Shown here: positions 15,916 through 24,535 of the stretch, in pieces | Numbering within the stretch: position 1 is the stretch's first letter | Layout of the letters: every line of letters starts with the position of its first letter | DNA from: Streptomyces sp. NBC_01016 | GTDB lineage: Bacteria; Actinomycetota; Actinomycetes; Streptomycetales; Streptomycetaceae | NCBI RefSeq assembly: GCF_026341035.1 | Contig: NZ_JAPEOQ010000002.1 | Location: 806,001 to 870,000 of the forward strand | DNA length: 64,000 nt | Direction: 5' to 3' | The notes under the pieces: model-generated | Database searches by the model: none | Seen by the model: the letters and a program-made list of their open reading frames with translations, nothing else | What the model was told of the DNA's origin: nothing | Position numbers and translations under genes: made by a program

Positions 15916-16395
15916 CTAGCTCTCCGGCTGCTCGATGAGCTGCGCGATGTACAGCGCCTCACCCAGCTTCTCCACCAGCTCCAGCTGCGTGTCCAGGTAG
16001 TCGATGTGGTGCTCCTCGTCCTCGAGGATCGACTCAAAAAGGTTCGCAGACGTGATGTCGCCCTTGCCGCGCATCACCTCGATGCCCCGCTTCAGACGGT
16101 CGATCGCCTCGACCTCGACCTGCCGGTCCGCCTGGAACATCTCGGTGACCGTCTGGCCGACCCGGACGTGGAAGAGCCGCTGGTAGTTCGGCAGGCCGTC
16201 CAGGAACAGGATCCGGTCGGTCAGCACCTCCGCGTGCTTCATCTCGTCGAACGACTCGGAGCGTGTGTACTTCGCGAGCTTCGTCCAGCCGAAGTTGTCC
16301 TGCATCTTCGCGTGCAGGAAGTACTGATTGATGGCCGTGAGTTCGGCCGTCAGCTGCTCGTTGAGAAACTCGATGACCTCGGGGTCGCCCTGCAT
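15916..16395 (-). CDS. bfr: Bacterioferritin
   Basis: A 159-residue haem-containing ferritin that oxidises Fe(II) and stores iron as a mineral in a 24-subunit shell. The ferroxidase ligands are at canonical positions: Glu18, Glu51, His54, and the later EXXH in ILEDEEHHIDYL (about 127-130). Met52, the inter-subunit haem ligand, is present in SFDEMKHAE. The ATG at 16395 has an AAGGAG site 9 bases upstream and gives the usual family length. I see no iron box upstream of this gene, so it may be regulated differently from its convergent partner bfd. Confidence 0.95.
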   Translation of the reverse strand: MQGDPEVIEFLNEQLTAELTAINQYFLHAKMQDNFGWTKLAKYTRSESFDEMKHAEVLTDRILFLDGLPNYQRLFHVRVGQTVTEMFQADRQVEVEAIDRLKRGIEVMRGKGDITSANLFESILEDEEHHIDYLDTQLELVEKLGEALYIAQLIEQPES

Positions 16396-16570
16396 CGCAG
16401 AGGCTCCTTCCAAGCGGTTACTGGGCAGGTTTCGCGCATCCTTGCACCGGCACACGAGTGCGTCCAGTAAGTGCACGCTTAGTAGGAGTTGCCCGAATCA
16501 ACGGTCGTGGCAGGTCCGGGCGGAGTGGGCGTGGTCACGTCCACTGCTCCAGGTCTGTCAGGATGGAGGC

Positions 16571-17203
16571 ATGGGTCATCCGGTGGGTCGCGAGTCTGGG
16601 GGAGCAGTGCAGCCGGAGCTTCCACCGGGGCAGCGTCTGCAGCGCGGCTGGCCCGTCACGCACTACGGCCCGGTGCCCAAGTTCCGGCCCGAGCGCTGGG
16701 AGTTCAGGGTCTTCGGCGCGACCGCCGACGGTGACAAGCACTGCTGGAACCACGAAGAGTTCGCGGCGCTGCCGTACGGGACCGTGGTCGGCGATCTGCA
16801 CTGCGTCACGAAGTTCAGCATGCTGGCCGCCGAATGGGGCGGCGTACGCGCCTCCACGATCCTGGAGCTCGCCCCTCCCGGGCCCGATGTCACCCATGTG
16901 ATGGTGTGGGCCGAATACGGATTCTCGTCCAACCTGCGGCTGTCCGACTTCGCGTCCGAGCGGGCCATTTTCGCCACGCACAAGGACGGCGAACTGCTCA
17001 CCGCGGAGCACGGTTTCCCGCTGCGCCTCGTGGTGCCCCACCTGTACGCCTGGAAGGGCCCGAAGTGGGTGCGCGGCGTCGAGTACATGACGGCGGACCG
17101 GCGCGGATTCTGGGAGGAGCGCGGGTACCACAACGTGGGCGACCCGTGGCGTGAGCAGCGGTACTCGTACCAGGAGGGGCCCGGGGAAGGGCCCGAGTTC
17201 TAG
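16571..17203 (+). CDS. Sulfite-oxidase-like molybdopterin-dependent oxidoreductase
   Basis: A 210-residue protein matching the molybdopterin-binding catalytic domain of the sulfite oxidase family. The conserved DLHCVTKFSM block carries the cysteine that coordinates molybdenum, and downstream blocks (YGFSSNLRLSDF, ATHKDGELLTAEHGFPLRLVVPHLYAWKGPKWV, RGFWEERGYHN) are typical. It lacks the haem and dimerisation domains of eukaryotic enzymes and has no Tat signal, so it is probably a compact cytoplasmic oxidoreductase. GGAGG sits just before the ATG at 16571. Substrate unknown; sulfite is only one possibility. Confidence 0.88.
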   Translation: MGHPVGRESGGAVQPELPPGQRLQRGWPVTHYGPVPKFRPERWEFRVFGATADGDKHCWNHEEFAALPYGTVVGDLHCVTKFSMLAAEWGGVRASTILELAPPGPDVTHVMVWAEYGFSSNLRLSDFASERAIFATHKDGELLTAEHGFPLRLVVPHLYAWKGPKWVRGVEYMTADRRGFWEERGYHNVGDPWREQRYSYQEGPGEGPEF

Positions 17204-17236
17204 GCCTCTCGCCAGGCTTCCGGTACCCCCTGGGGG

Positions 17237-17359
17237 TCAGTGGTACTGGTGCACCACCGCGTGGCCCTTGCCGCGGCCGATCATCCAGCGGTTGACCGGG
17301 GTCGTCACCACGAAGGCGATCGCCGGCGAAGCGGCGAGCGCGACCCGGAACGCCGACAT
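17237..17359 (-). pseudogene. Remnant of a small membrane protein gene (DUF4396-like C-terminus)
   Basis: An isolated 40-codon leftward frame contains a hydrophobic helix (ALAASPAIAFVVTTPVNRW) followed by MIGRGKGHAVVHQYH. This resembles the C-terminal end of DUF4396-type membrane proteins as I recall them. No start with a ribosome binding site and no N-terminal portion are present, because endonuclease IV occupies the upstream sequence. A decayed gene end is the simplest reading; a short intact protein starting at the Met at 17359 cannot be excluded. Two TTGACGTC direct repeats (17403-17410, 17415-17422) lie just beyond. Confidence 0.4.
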
Positions 17360-17420
17360 GAAGTCGGCGCCGGGCCGTGCGTGCTCCGCGCAGCGTGAGC
17401 GATTGACGTCCTCGTTGACG

Positions 17421-18287
17421 TCAGGCGCTGCGCAACCCCTGCAGTCGGGCCACGTCGGCCGCGTGCCCCTCCTTGCCGCCGGGTGTCTCGATGACCAGGG
17501 GAACGTTCTCGGTCGCGGGGTGGGCCAGCAGCTCGCGGAACGGGTCCTCGCCGATGTGACCGGAGCCGATGTTCTCGTGCCGGTCCTTGTGGGCACCCAC
17601 GACGTCCTTGGAGTCGTTGGCGTGGATCAGCTTGAGGCGGCCCTCGCCGACCGTGTCCACGAGCAGGTCGAGGGTCTGCTTCATGCCGGCCGGGCCCGTG
17701 AGGTCGTGGCCCGCCGCGAAGATGTGGCAGGTGTCGAGGCAGACGCCCAGCTTGGGGTGGCGGTCGAGGACGTCGAAGTACGGGCCGAAGTCCCAGGTGC
17801 GCGAGCACAGCGAGGCGCCCTGGCCCGCGGTCGACTCCAGGAGCAGGAACGGGTCGTCGTCGTGGGTCAGCTCGTCGAGCAGCGGCAGCATGCGCTCGCG
17901 GACCTGCGCGAGGGCGACCTCACGCTCCCGGCCGCCGGTCGCGGAGCCGGTGTGCACGACGACGCCGAGGGCGCCGATCGCGCGGGCCCGGCGCAGCGAG
18001 TGGCGCAGGGAGTCCACGGACTTGTCCACGGTCGCCTCGGTGTGCGAGCCGAAGTTGATCAGGTACGGGGCGTGGACGTACGCCGGGATGTTCTCGGCGG
18101 CGCACTGGGCGCGGAAGTCCTCGTCCTGCTTGGGATTGCCGGGCGGAGTGGCCCAGCCGCGGGGGTTGGCCACGAAGACCTGGACGGTTTCGGCCTTGAG
18201 GTCACGGGCGTAGGAGAGGCCTACGGACGCGAGGCCGCCGGCCACGGGAACGTGACCGCCGATCGGGTTGCGGATGCTGCTGTTCAC
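17421..18287 (-). CDS. nfo: Deoxyribonuclease IV (AP endonuclease, Nfo family)
   Basis: A 288-residue endonuclease IV, a Zn-dependent TIM-barrel enzyme that cuts DNA 5' to abasic sites in base excision repair. Motifs: GGHVPVAGGL at the N-terminus, the first-domain HAPYLINFGS, VVHTGSATG, LLLESTAGQG (metal Glu), LGVCLDTCHIFAAGHDL (metal Asp/His), and HANDSKDVVGAHKDRHENIGSGHIG (metal Asp/His cluster). All metal-ligand blocks are intact. The start is the ATG at 18287. It is transcribed after the PASTA kinase gene with a 48-base gap and may share its transcript. Confidence 0.93.
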   Translation of the reverse strand: MNSSIRNPIGGHVPVAGGLASVGLSYARDLKAETVQVFVANPRGWATPPGNPKQDEDFRAQCAAENIPAYVHAPYLINFGSHTEATVDKSVDSLRHSLRRARAIGALGVVVHTGSATGGREREVALAQVRERMLPLLDELTHDDDPFLLLESTAGQGASLCSRTWDFGPYFDVLDRHPKLGVCLDTCHIFAAGHDLTGPAGMKQTLDLLVDTVGEGRLKLIHANDSKDVVGAHKDRHENIGSGHIGEDPFRELLAHPATENVPLVIETPGGKEGHAADVARLQGLRSA

Positions 18288-18335
18288 CCGGCCCAGGGTG
18301 TCATGCGTGTTCGAACGCCCGGGGCCGGGCCGCCG

Positions 18336-20291
18336 CTACCGGATGGTGATCGTGATGCTGGAGCCCTTCGGGGCCTCGTCGCCGCCCTCCACCGACTGGC
18401 TCTTGACGGTGTCACCGAACAGGCCGAGCAGCCCGCGGTTCTCCTCCGCCTCGAAGCCCGCCGCGCTGAGCTGAGTCTTCGCCTCGTCGACCTTCAGACC
18501 TGTGACATCGGGGACCTCGACCATGACGGGACCCTTGGAGATCGTCAGGGTCACCGTGTCGCCCTCGGCGAGCTGCTTGCCCTCCGCGGGCGACTGCCGG
18601 GCGATACTGCCCTTGTCCTCTTCGGAGTTGACCCGTTTCGTGGAGATCTCGGCCTTCAGGCCCGCGTCCTCCAGGTCGGCGATGGCGTCCTGCTCGGACT
18701 CGCCCGTGACGTCGGGGACGTCGATGGGGGAGCCCTTGGAGACGACCAGGGCGACGGCGGAACCGGCCTTGCGCGTCTTGCCCGCGCCGGGGTCCGTGCT
18801 GATCACCGAGCCCTTGGCGATCTGGTCGCTGAACTTCCTGGTGGTCATGCCCGGTTCGAGATCGCGCTTCTTGAGATCGCTCTTCGCCTTGTCCAGCGGG
18901 GTGCCGCTGAGGTTGGGGACCTTCACGGTCTTCGCGCCCCTGGACACGGTCAGGTCCACCGTCCCGCCGTTGCGGATGCGGTCGCCGGAACCCGGGTCGC
19001 TGTCCATGACGGTGCCGCGCTTGTACGTGTCGCTGTACGCGCGGTTGACCGTGCCCCTCTCCAGGCCCGCGTCGGAAAGGCGCTTCTCGGCCTGCGTCTG
19101 CGTCTGGTTGAGGACGGACGGGACCTTCGTGAACTGGCCGGAGTTGATGTACCAGACGCCGGTGCCGAGGCCGAGGACCAGCAGGACCGCCGCGAGGATC
19201 GCGAGGGTGCGGCGCTGCGGGCCGCGACCGCGACCGCTGCCGTGCGCCGGCCCGGGGGCCGTGGGAGGCAGGGGCGGCGGCATCTCCAGGCGGCTCGTCC
19301 GGTTGAGCCGCGCCTGGTCCGCGGAGTCCGTGGGCAGCGGCAGCTGTACGGACGTGCCCAGCGCGCGCGGGATCACGCTCGTACGGTCGTCGGCCCCCAC
19401 GTACTCCGTGTCGAGCGCCTGCGGCGGCACCGCGTCCAGCTGGACGTCGGTGAGCGTCGACCGGGCGCCCCTGGCCTGCCCGAGGAGCGCCACGGCGTCG
19501 TACGGGCGCACCTCGGGGGTGCGCGCCGTCGCCGACGCGACCAGTTCGTCGAGCTCGAAGGGGAGGCCGGGGACCGCCGCCGAGGGCGGGGGCACGTCCT
19601 CGTGGAGGTGCTTGTAGAGGATCTGGGCGGGGGACTCGCCCGCGTGCGGCTTACTGCCCGTGAGCATTTCGTAGAGCACGACACCGCACGCGTAGACGTC
19701 GACGCTCGGTGTCGCCGTGCCGTTCTCGATCTGCTCGGGCGCCAGGTACGAGACCGTGCCGAGGACCGCGCCCGTCGTGTTCGTGACCGTGTCCACCGCG
19801 CGGACCAGGCCGAAGTCCGCCACCTTGACCCGGCCGTCGTCCCCTATCAGGACGTTCTCCGGCTTCATGTCGCGGTGCACGAAGCCGGCGCGGTGGGCCG
19901 CTCCCAGCGCGGCGAGGACCGGCTCCAGGATGTCGAGGGCGGCGCGCGGCCGCAGTGCGCCCCGGTCGCGCAGCACGTCGCGCAGGGTGCAGCCGGCGAC
20001 GTACTCCATCGCCAGATACACGTACGGGCCGTCGGTGCCCTGGTCGTACACCCCCACGACGTTGGGGTGCGAGAGGCGGGCCACCGACTTGGCCTCGCGG
20101 ATGAAACGGTCGACGAACGAGACGTCGGCGGCCAGCGAGGGGTGCATCACCTTGAGCGCGAGCACGCGGTCGAGGCGGGTGTCCACGGCCCGGTAGACCG
20201 TGGCCATCCCGCCGACCGCGATGCGTGCGTCGACGCGGTACCGGCCGTCGAGCACGTGCCCGAGCAACGGGTCCTGAAGGGTCGTGTCCAC
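18336..20291 (-). CDS. Membrane Ser/Thr protein kinase with four PASTA domains (PknB/PknL-like)
   Basis: A 651-residue receptor-like kinase. The kinase domain spans about 18-280: glycine loop AVGGMATVY, Lys47, HRDMKPEN with catalytic Asp141, DFG at 159-161, and TGAVLGTVSYLAPEQ activation segment. A juxtamembrane stretch follows, then one membrane helix (about 345-366) and an extracellular tail of four PASTA repeats (TKVPSVLNQTQTQAEKRL, VKVPNLSG, IDVPDVTGESE, VEVPDVTGL) that should bind peptidoglycan fragments or lipid II. It would couple wall state to intracellular phosphorylation. An Rv2175c-type gene 4 kb away matches the PknL/Rv2175c linkage known in mycobacteria. Confidence 0.95.
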   Translation of the reverse strand: MDTTLQDPLLGHVLDGRYRVDARIAVGGMATVYRAVDTRLDRVLALKVMHPSLAADVSFVDRFIREAKSVARLSHPNVVGVYDQGTDGPYVYLAMEYVAGCTLRDVLRDRGALRPRAALDILEPVLAALGAAHRAGFVHRDMKPENVLIGDDGRVKVADFGLVRAVDTVTNTTGAVLGTVSYLAPEQIENGTATPSVDVYACGVVLYEMLTGSKPHAGESPAQILYKHLHEDVPPPSAAVPGLPFELDELVASATARTPEVRPYDAVALLGQARGARSTLTDVQLDAVPPQALDTEYVGADDRTSVIPRALGTSVQLPLPTDSADQARLNRTSRLEMPPPLPPTAPGPAHGSGRGRGPQRRTLAILAAVLLVLGLGTGVWYINSGQFTKVPSVLNQTQTQAEKRLSDAGLERGTVNRAYSDTYKRGTVMDSDPGSGDRIRNGGTVDLTVSRGAKTVKVPNLSGTPLDKAKSDLKKRDLEPGMTTRKFSDQIAKGSVISTDPGAGKTRKAGSAVALVVSKGSPIDVPDVTGESEQDAIADLEDAGLKAEISTKRVNSEEDKGSIARQSPAEGKQLAEGDTVTLTISKGPVMVEVPDVTGLKVDEAKTQLSAAGFEAEENRGLLGLFGDTVKSQSVEGGDEAPKGSSITITIR

Positions 20292-20391
20292 GCAGGCGAG
20301 TGTACGAGGAGTGACCGACAGGCAGGCCGCGTGCTGCCGGACTGGGCCCGTCCTGCAGCACAGCTGTGACCGGTGTCGCCGTGCGCCCGCG

Positions 20392-21186
20392 TCAGAAGGC
20401 GGGGCGCTCCGGGTCGAGCCGCGCCCGCCCCTCCATGGGCGAGGACGCCTCCGCGAAATGGCGCTTGGGGATGCGCCCCGCGCGGTACGCGAGCCGACCC
20501 GCCTCCACCGCGTGCCGCATGCCCTCGGCCATCAGGACCGGCTCCTGCGCGCGGGTCACCGCCGAGGCGAGCATCACACCGGCGCAGCCGAGTTCCATGG
20601 CGAGTGTCACATCGGAGGCCGTGCCCGCGCCCGCGTCCAGGATCACCGGCACGCGCGCGTGCTCGGTGATCAGCTGGAAGTTGTGCGGGTTGCGGATGCC
20701 GAGCCCGGAGCCGATGGGGGAGCCGAGCGGCATGATCGCCGCGCAACCCACGTCCTCCAGCTTGCGGGCCAGGACCGGGTCGTCGTTCGTGTAAGGCAGG
20801 ACCGTGAAGCCGTCGTCCACCAGCGTCTCCGCGGCGTCGAGCAGCTCGATCGGATCGGGCAGCAGGGTGCGCTCGTCGGCGATGACCTCGAGCTTCACCA
20901 GGTCCGTGCCGAGCGCCTCGCGCGCGAGGCGGGCCGTCAGGACGGCCTCTCCCGCGGTGAAGCAGCCGGCCGTGTTCGGCAGCACCCGGATGCTCAGCTT
21001 CTCCAGGACGGAGAGCACCGAGCCGTGCACGCCCGCGTCCACGCGGCGCATCGCCACGGTGGTGAGTTCGGTTCCGGAGGCCATCAGGGCGCGCTCCAGG
21101 ACGTCGAGGCTGGGCGCCCCGCCCGTGCCCATGATCAGACGCGAGGAGTACGCGTCGCCCCCGAGGGCGAAAGTGTCGTCGGCCAC
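20392..21186 (-). CDS. thiG: Thiazole synthase
   Basis: A 264-residue TIM-barrel thiazole synthase, which joins deoxyxylulose phosphate, dehydroglycine and ThiS-thiocarboxylate sulfur into the thiamin thiazole. Diagnostic segments: YSSRLIMGTGG, catalytic Lys in LVKLEVIADERTLLPD, LPYTNDDPVLARKLEDVGCAA, MPLGSPIGSGLGI, and the phosphate-binding DAGAGTASDVTLAMELGCAGV. It is third in the leftward thiO-thiS-thiG operon; thiS ends 7 bases upstream. The TPP riboswitch ahead of thiO would control it by shared transcript or coupling. Confidence 0.95.
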   Translation of the reverse strand: MADDTFALGGDAYSSRLIMGTGGAPSLDVLERALMASGTELTTVAMRRVDAGVHGSVLSVLEKLSIRVLPNTAGCFTAGEAVLTARLAREALGTDLVKLEVIADERTLLPDPIELLDAAETLVDDGFTVLPYTNDDPVLARKLEDVGCAAIMPLGSPIGSGLGIRNPHNFQLITEHARVPVILDAGAGTASDVTLAMELGCAGVMLASAVTRAQEPVLMAEGMRHAVEAGRLAYRAGRIPKRHFAEASSPMEGRARLDPERPAF

Positions 21187-21193
21187 GGACGGT

Positions 21194-21394
21194 TCAGCCT
21201 CCTTGTACGGCCGTGAGGACCTCGACGCGGTCTCCGTCGGAGAGCGCCGTGGCGGGCCATTGCGTGCGGGGGACGACGATTTCGTTGAGGGCGGCGGCGA
21301 CGCCCTTGGGGGCGGTGGTGAGCGTGGTGACCAGGAGGTCGAGCGTGGTGCCCGCGACCACCGTGCGTGGCTCGCCGTTGATGTGGACCTTCAT
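21194..21394 (-). CDS. thiS: Thiamine biosynthesis sulfur carrier protein
   Basis: A 66-residue ubiquitin-like sulfur carrier. The sequence starts MKVHINGEPRTV and ends in the diagnostic Gly-Gly (VLTAVQGG), whose C-terminus is adenylated and thiocarboxylated before donating sulfur to ThiG. The ATG overlaps the stop of thiO by four bases (ATGA), so the two are translationally coupled. No thiF is visible in the window, so the activating enzyme is elsewhere. Confidence 0.93.
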   Translation of the reverse strand: MKVHINGEPRTVVAGTTLDLLVTTLTTAPKGVAAALNEIVVPRTQWPATALSDGDRVEVLTAVQGG

Positions 21395-22569
21395 GCGGGC
21401 TGCTCCAAGAGGGCGGTGCCGAAGCGTTGCGGTGTGAACGGGCGGGCCTCTTCCGGGAGTTCACCCGTGGTCAGGGCGTGCGCCATGGTGTCGCCGGTGA
21501 TCGGCGTCAGGAGCACGCCGTTGCGGTAGTGGCCGGTGGCGAGGAGGAGGCCGGGCAGGACGGTCGGCCCCAGCAGCGGGGCGTTGTCGGGGGAGCCGGG
21601 GCGCAGACCCGCGCGGGTCTCGGTGAGCGGGAGTTCGGTGATGCCGGGGACGAGTTCGTGGGCGTCCCGCAGGAGTTCGTAGACGCCTCCCGCGGTGACC
21701 GTGGTGTCCCAGCCGAGCTCGTTGCTGGTCGCGCCCACGACGAGTTCGCCGTTGACGCGCGGCACCAGGTAGATGTGGCTGCCGCGCACGACCGCGCGGA
21801 CCGTGCGGCTGAGGAAGGGCGCGTACCGCTTCGGCACCGTCAGGCGCAGCACCTCGCCCTTCACGGGGCGGACCGGCGGCAGCACCGCGTCGGGCACCCC
21901 CGCGAGCTGCCCGCTGCGGCTGCCCGCCGCCAGCACGACCTGGTCCGCGGCGAGTTCGGTGCCGTCGGCGAGGACCGCGCCGCGCGCCCGGTCGCGGACG
22001 ACACAGAGCCTTTCGGTCCACGACCGGTGGAAGGTCACGCCGGAGCGCTCACAGGCCGCCACGAGGGCGCTCGCGAGCCTTCTCGGGTCGATCTGGTGGT
22101 CCCCGTCGACGCGCAGTCCGCCGCGCACTCCCGGGGCGAGCATCGGTTCGAGGCGGCGGCAGTCGCGGCCCGAGAGCCACTCGGATTCGAGCCCCGACTT
22201 CGTTTGCAGCGCGTGCAGTTCGCGCAGGTGGGCGCGGTCGTCGGCGTCGAGCGCGACCGCGAGCGTGCCGCACGCGCGGTAGCCGAGGTCCTGCCCGGTG
22301 GCCTCGGACAGCTCGGCCGCGAAGTCCGGGTAGCGGCGCGCGGAGGCGAGGTTCAGGCCGAGCAACGTCTGCTCGCCGTGGTGGAGTTCGGTGACGGCGG
22401 CCAGCATTCCGGCCGCCACCTGGGCGGCCCCGCCGCCGGGTTCGGGGTCCGCGACCGCGACGGAGAGACCGCGCTGCGCGGCCCGCCAAGCGGTGACGAG
22501 ACCGATGATGCCGCCACCGACGACGAGGACGTCGCAGGTGTGCGAATGAACGGATGGCGTCGACGACAT
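21391..22569 (-). CDS. thiO: Glycine oxidase ThiO
   Basis: A 392-residue FAD-dependent glycine oxidase (DAO family) that makes the imine of glycine for thiazole formation. The FAD dinucleotide-binding motif VVGGGIIGL lies near residue 16. Later blocks include GGAAQVAAGMLA, the substrate-domain RPVKGEVLRL, and the C-terminal FAD motif TRAGLRPGSPDNAPLLG and ATGHYRNGVLLTP. ATG at 22569 and an in-frame TTG at 22578 are both possible; the strong GGGAGG lies 12 and 3 bases before them respectively, neither ideal. The gene heads the thiOSG operon and sits directly behind a TPP riboswitch. Confidence 0.92.
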   Translation of the reverse strand: MSSTPSVHSHTCDVLVVGGGIIGLVTAWRAAQRGLSVAVADPEPGGGAAQVAAGMLAAVTELHHGEQTLLGLNLASARRYPDFAAELSEATGQDLGYRACGTLAVALDADDRAHLRELHALQTKSGLESEWLSGRDCRRLEPMLAPGVRGGLRVDGDHQIDPRRLASALVAACERSGVTFHRSWTERLCVVRDRARGAVLADGTELAADQVVLAAGSRSGQLAGVPDAVLPPVRPVKGEVLRLTVPKRYAPFLSRTVRAVVRGSHIYLVPRVNGELVVGATSNELGWDTTVTAGGVYELLRDAHELVPGITELPLTETRAGLRPGSPDNAPLLGPTVLPGLLLATGHYRNGVLLTPITGDTMAHALTTGELPEEARPFTPQRFGTALLEQPA

Positions 22570-22580
22570 GGGCGTCAAGC

Positions 22581-22677
22581 CCCTCCCTTCGCCGGTATGA
22601 CCCGGATCAGGTTCGTACGGTCGAAGGCCGCTCCAGCCTCCCTCTCAGCCCGCTGCGTACGGGCTCCCGCGAGTGCT
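22581..22677 (-). promoter_or_regulatory. TPP (THI box) riboswitch controlling thiO-thiS-thiG
   Basis: Read leftward, the sequence shows the conserved TPP aptamer elements: GGGAGCCC, then GGGCTGAGAGGGAGG (pyrimidine-sensing arm), then AACCTGATCCGGGTCATACC (diphosphate-sensing arm), and the closing GGCGAAGGGAGG. The Shine-Dalgarno-like GGGAGG forms the 3' end of the aptamer, immediately before thiO. TPP binding would therefore directly hide the ribosome binding site, which argues for translational control. Confidence 0.95.
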
Positions 22678-22732
22678 CTACGTTGGCCACCCTAGCCGTT
22701 CACCATGGCCTCCAGTAAGGGAGTCTCAGCCC

Positions 22733-23080
22733 GTGGCCCGTTCTCTCGACGGTCTTGTTCTGTCCCCCGTTGTCGACCAGGCACCGGGGCAGGTGGGTAC
22801 GCGGACCCGCTTCACGTACCGGGAGAGGGACGGCCGGATTTCGGCCGCCTACGTAGGCGGCGATGTCGTGGAGGGGCACCTTGTGGGCACGCGCTCAGGG
22901 GACGGGATCGACTTCCGCTACGTACAGCTGAAGACCGACGGAACGACCTCCTCCGGGCACTGCGTCTCGACCGTGTCCGAGCTCCCGGACGGCCGGGTGC
23001 GCCTCGACGAGACCTGGGAGTGGGAGTCGCAGCCGGGCAGCGGCACCAGCGTGGTCGAGGAGCTCCCCGGCCGGGCGTGA
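22733..23080 (+). CDS. Uncharacterised 115-residue protein (beta-rich, N-acetylglutamate-synthase-annotated family)
   Basis: A small soluble protein of alternating strands: VGTRTRFTYRERDGRISAAY, GDVVEGHLVGTRSGDGIDFRYVQL, GHCVSTVSELPDGRVRLDETWEWES. This closely follows a short bacterial family often labelled 'N-acetylglutamate synthase' in databases without experimental support (recalled); a lipocalin-like barrel is plausible. The GTG at 22733 is chosen because AAGGGAG lies 9 bases upstream and the frame opens shortly before. It is divergent from the thiO operon. No catalytic residues can be named. Confidence 0.72.
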   Translation: MARSLDGLVLSPVVDQAPGQVGTRTRFTYRERDGRISAAYVGGDVVEGHLVGTRSGDGIDFRYVQLKTDGTTSSGHCVSTVSELPDGRVRLDETWEWESQPGSGTSVVEELPGRA

Positions 23081-23199
23081 GCGCCGCGGCGCCGCCCTTC
23101 TCTTGATCGCTAAACCGCCGGCACATGTGCAGGACGTCACGGCGCGGGAGTGGCCCGCACCGCTGACTGACGAAAGATCAGGTGCCTAAGGTTGATCCC

Positions 23200-24441
23200 G
23201 TGAGTGAGCAGCGGAGCGGGAGCGGAGCGCCTTCGGGGCAGCGGAACGTCGTCATCGTGGGCGCGGGCATGGCCGGTGTGCAGACGGCGGTGGCGCTGCG
23301 CGAACAGGGCTTCGCCGGCGCGGTCACGCTGCTGGGCGCCGAACCCCATCAGCCGTACGACCGGCCTCCGCTGTCCAAGGCGGTGCTGCTCGGCAAGGCC
23401 GAGGGCTCGGCCTTCGACGTGGACTTCGAGGCGCTCGGCGTCTCCCTGGAGCTGGGCCGCGAGGTGACCGGGCTGCGGCCCGGCGACCACGAGCTCGACA
23501 CGGCCGAGGGCCCGGTCCCGTACGACGTACTGGTCGTGGCGACCGGCGCCGAGCCCGTCCAGCTGCCGGGCACGCGATCCGCCCCCGGAGTGCACCTGCT
23601 GCGCACGCTCGACGACGCCGAGCGGCTGCGGCCCGTCCTCGCGGAGCAGCACGACGTGGTGGTCGTGGGCGCCGGCTGGATCGGCGCCGAGTTCGCCACC
23701 GCGGCCCGTGAGGCCGGCTGCCGGGTCACGGTGGTGGAGGCCGCGGAACGGCCGCTGACCGGGGCGCTGCCCGCCGAGATCGCCGCCCCCATGGCGGCCT
23801 GGTACGCCGACGCCGGAGCCCAGCTGCGCACCAACGCGCGCGTGGAGAGCGTCGAGCCGGGCGTCGTGGTCCTCGACGACGGCACGCGGCTGCCCGCGGG
23901 AGCCGTCGTCGTCGGCATCGGCGCCCGCCCCGCCACCCGCTGGCTGGCCGGCTCCGGCATCGAGCTCGGCGCCCACCGCGAGGTCCTCGCGGACGACGGG
24001 CTGCGCACGTCCGTGCCCGACGTGTACGCGGTGGGGGACTGCTCCTCGTTCCCCTCGGGGCGCTACGGGGAGCGCCTCATGGTCCACCACTGGGACAACG
24101 CGCTGCAGGGGCCGCGCACGGTGGCGGCGAACATCGTCGGCGAGACCCCGGCGGTGTACGACCCGGTGCCCTATTTCTGGTCCGAGCAGTTCGGCCGGTT
24201 CGTGCAGTACGCCGGGCACCACGCGGGCGCCGACACGACGGTGTGGCGCGGCGACCCCGCCGGCGCCGCCTGGTCGGTGTGCTGGCTGCGTGGCGGCGCC
24301 CTGGTGGCGGTCCTCGCCGTCGGCAAGCCGCGTGACCTGGCCCAAGGGCGCAAGCTCATCCAGGCGGAGACCGCGCTCGACCCGGAGCTCCTCGCGGATC
24401 CGGCCCGCCCGCTGAAGTCCGCGGTGACGTCCAAGGCGTGA
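23200..24441 (+). CDS. FAD/NAD-dependent ferredoxin (rubredoxin) reductase
   Basis: A 413-residue flavoprotein of the ferredoxin reductase family (BphA4/putidaredoxin reductase type), passing electrons from NAD(P)H to a small iron-sulfur partner. FAD motif VVIVGAGMAGVQTA near residue 17, NAD motif VVVVGAGWIGAEFA near 155, the second FAD block DVYAVGDCSS near 272, and a C-terminal reductase domain. GTG at 23200 is used; an upstream in-frame GTG at 23182 is possible but lacks a ribosome binding site. A TAAGGT hexamer lies 8 bases before 23200. The partner ferredoxin is not adjacent. Confidence 0.88.
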   Translation: MSEQRSGSGAPSGQRNVVIVGAGMAGVQTAVALREQGFAGAVTLLGAEPHQPYDRPPLSKAVLLGKAEGSAFDVDFEALGVSLELGREVTGLRPGDHELDTAEGPVPYDVLVVATGAEPVQLPGTRSAPGVHLLRTLDDAERLRPVLAEQHDVVVVGAGWIGAEFATAAREAGCRVTVVEAAERPLTGALPAEIAAPMAAWYADAGAQLRTNARVESVEPGVVVLDDGTRLPAGAVVVGIGARPATRWLAGSGIELGAHREVLADDGLRTSVPDVYAVGDCSSFPSGRYGERLMVHHWDNALQGPRTVAANIVGETPAVYDPVPYFWSEQFGRFVQYAGHHAGADTTVWRGDPAGAAWSVCWLRGGALVAVLAVGKPRDLAQGRKLIQAETALDPELLADPARPLKSAVTSKA

Positions 24442-24535
24442 CAGAACGTGACGGAAGGGGCGAAACGGGAGTAGCCGTGGCCCATCCGCACCGGCCCGGC
24501 TTCCGAGTGTCAGTCCGGGATGGCAGGCTTGTCCT

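Noticed and set aside
17151..20369. A 1072-codon rightward open frame opposite nfo and the PASTA kinase
   Set aside because: It is the antisense shadow of GC-rich genes. The leftward frames show complete, motif-perfect endonuclease IV and kinase; the rightward translation is low-complexity Arg/Val/Gly/Asp-rich with no domain.
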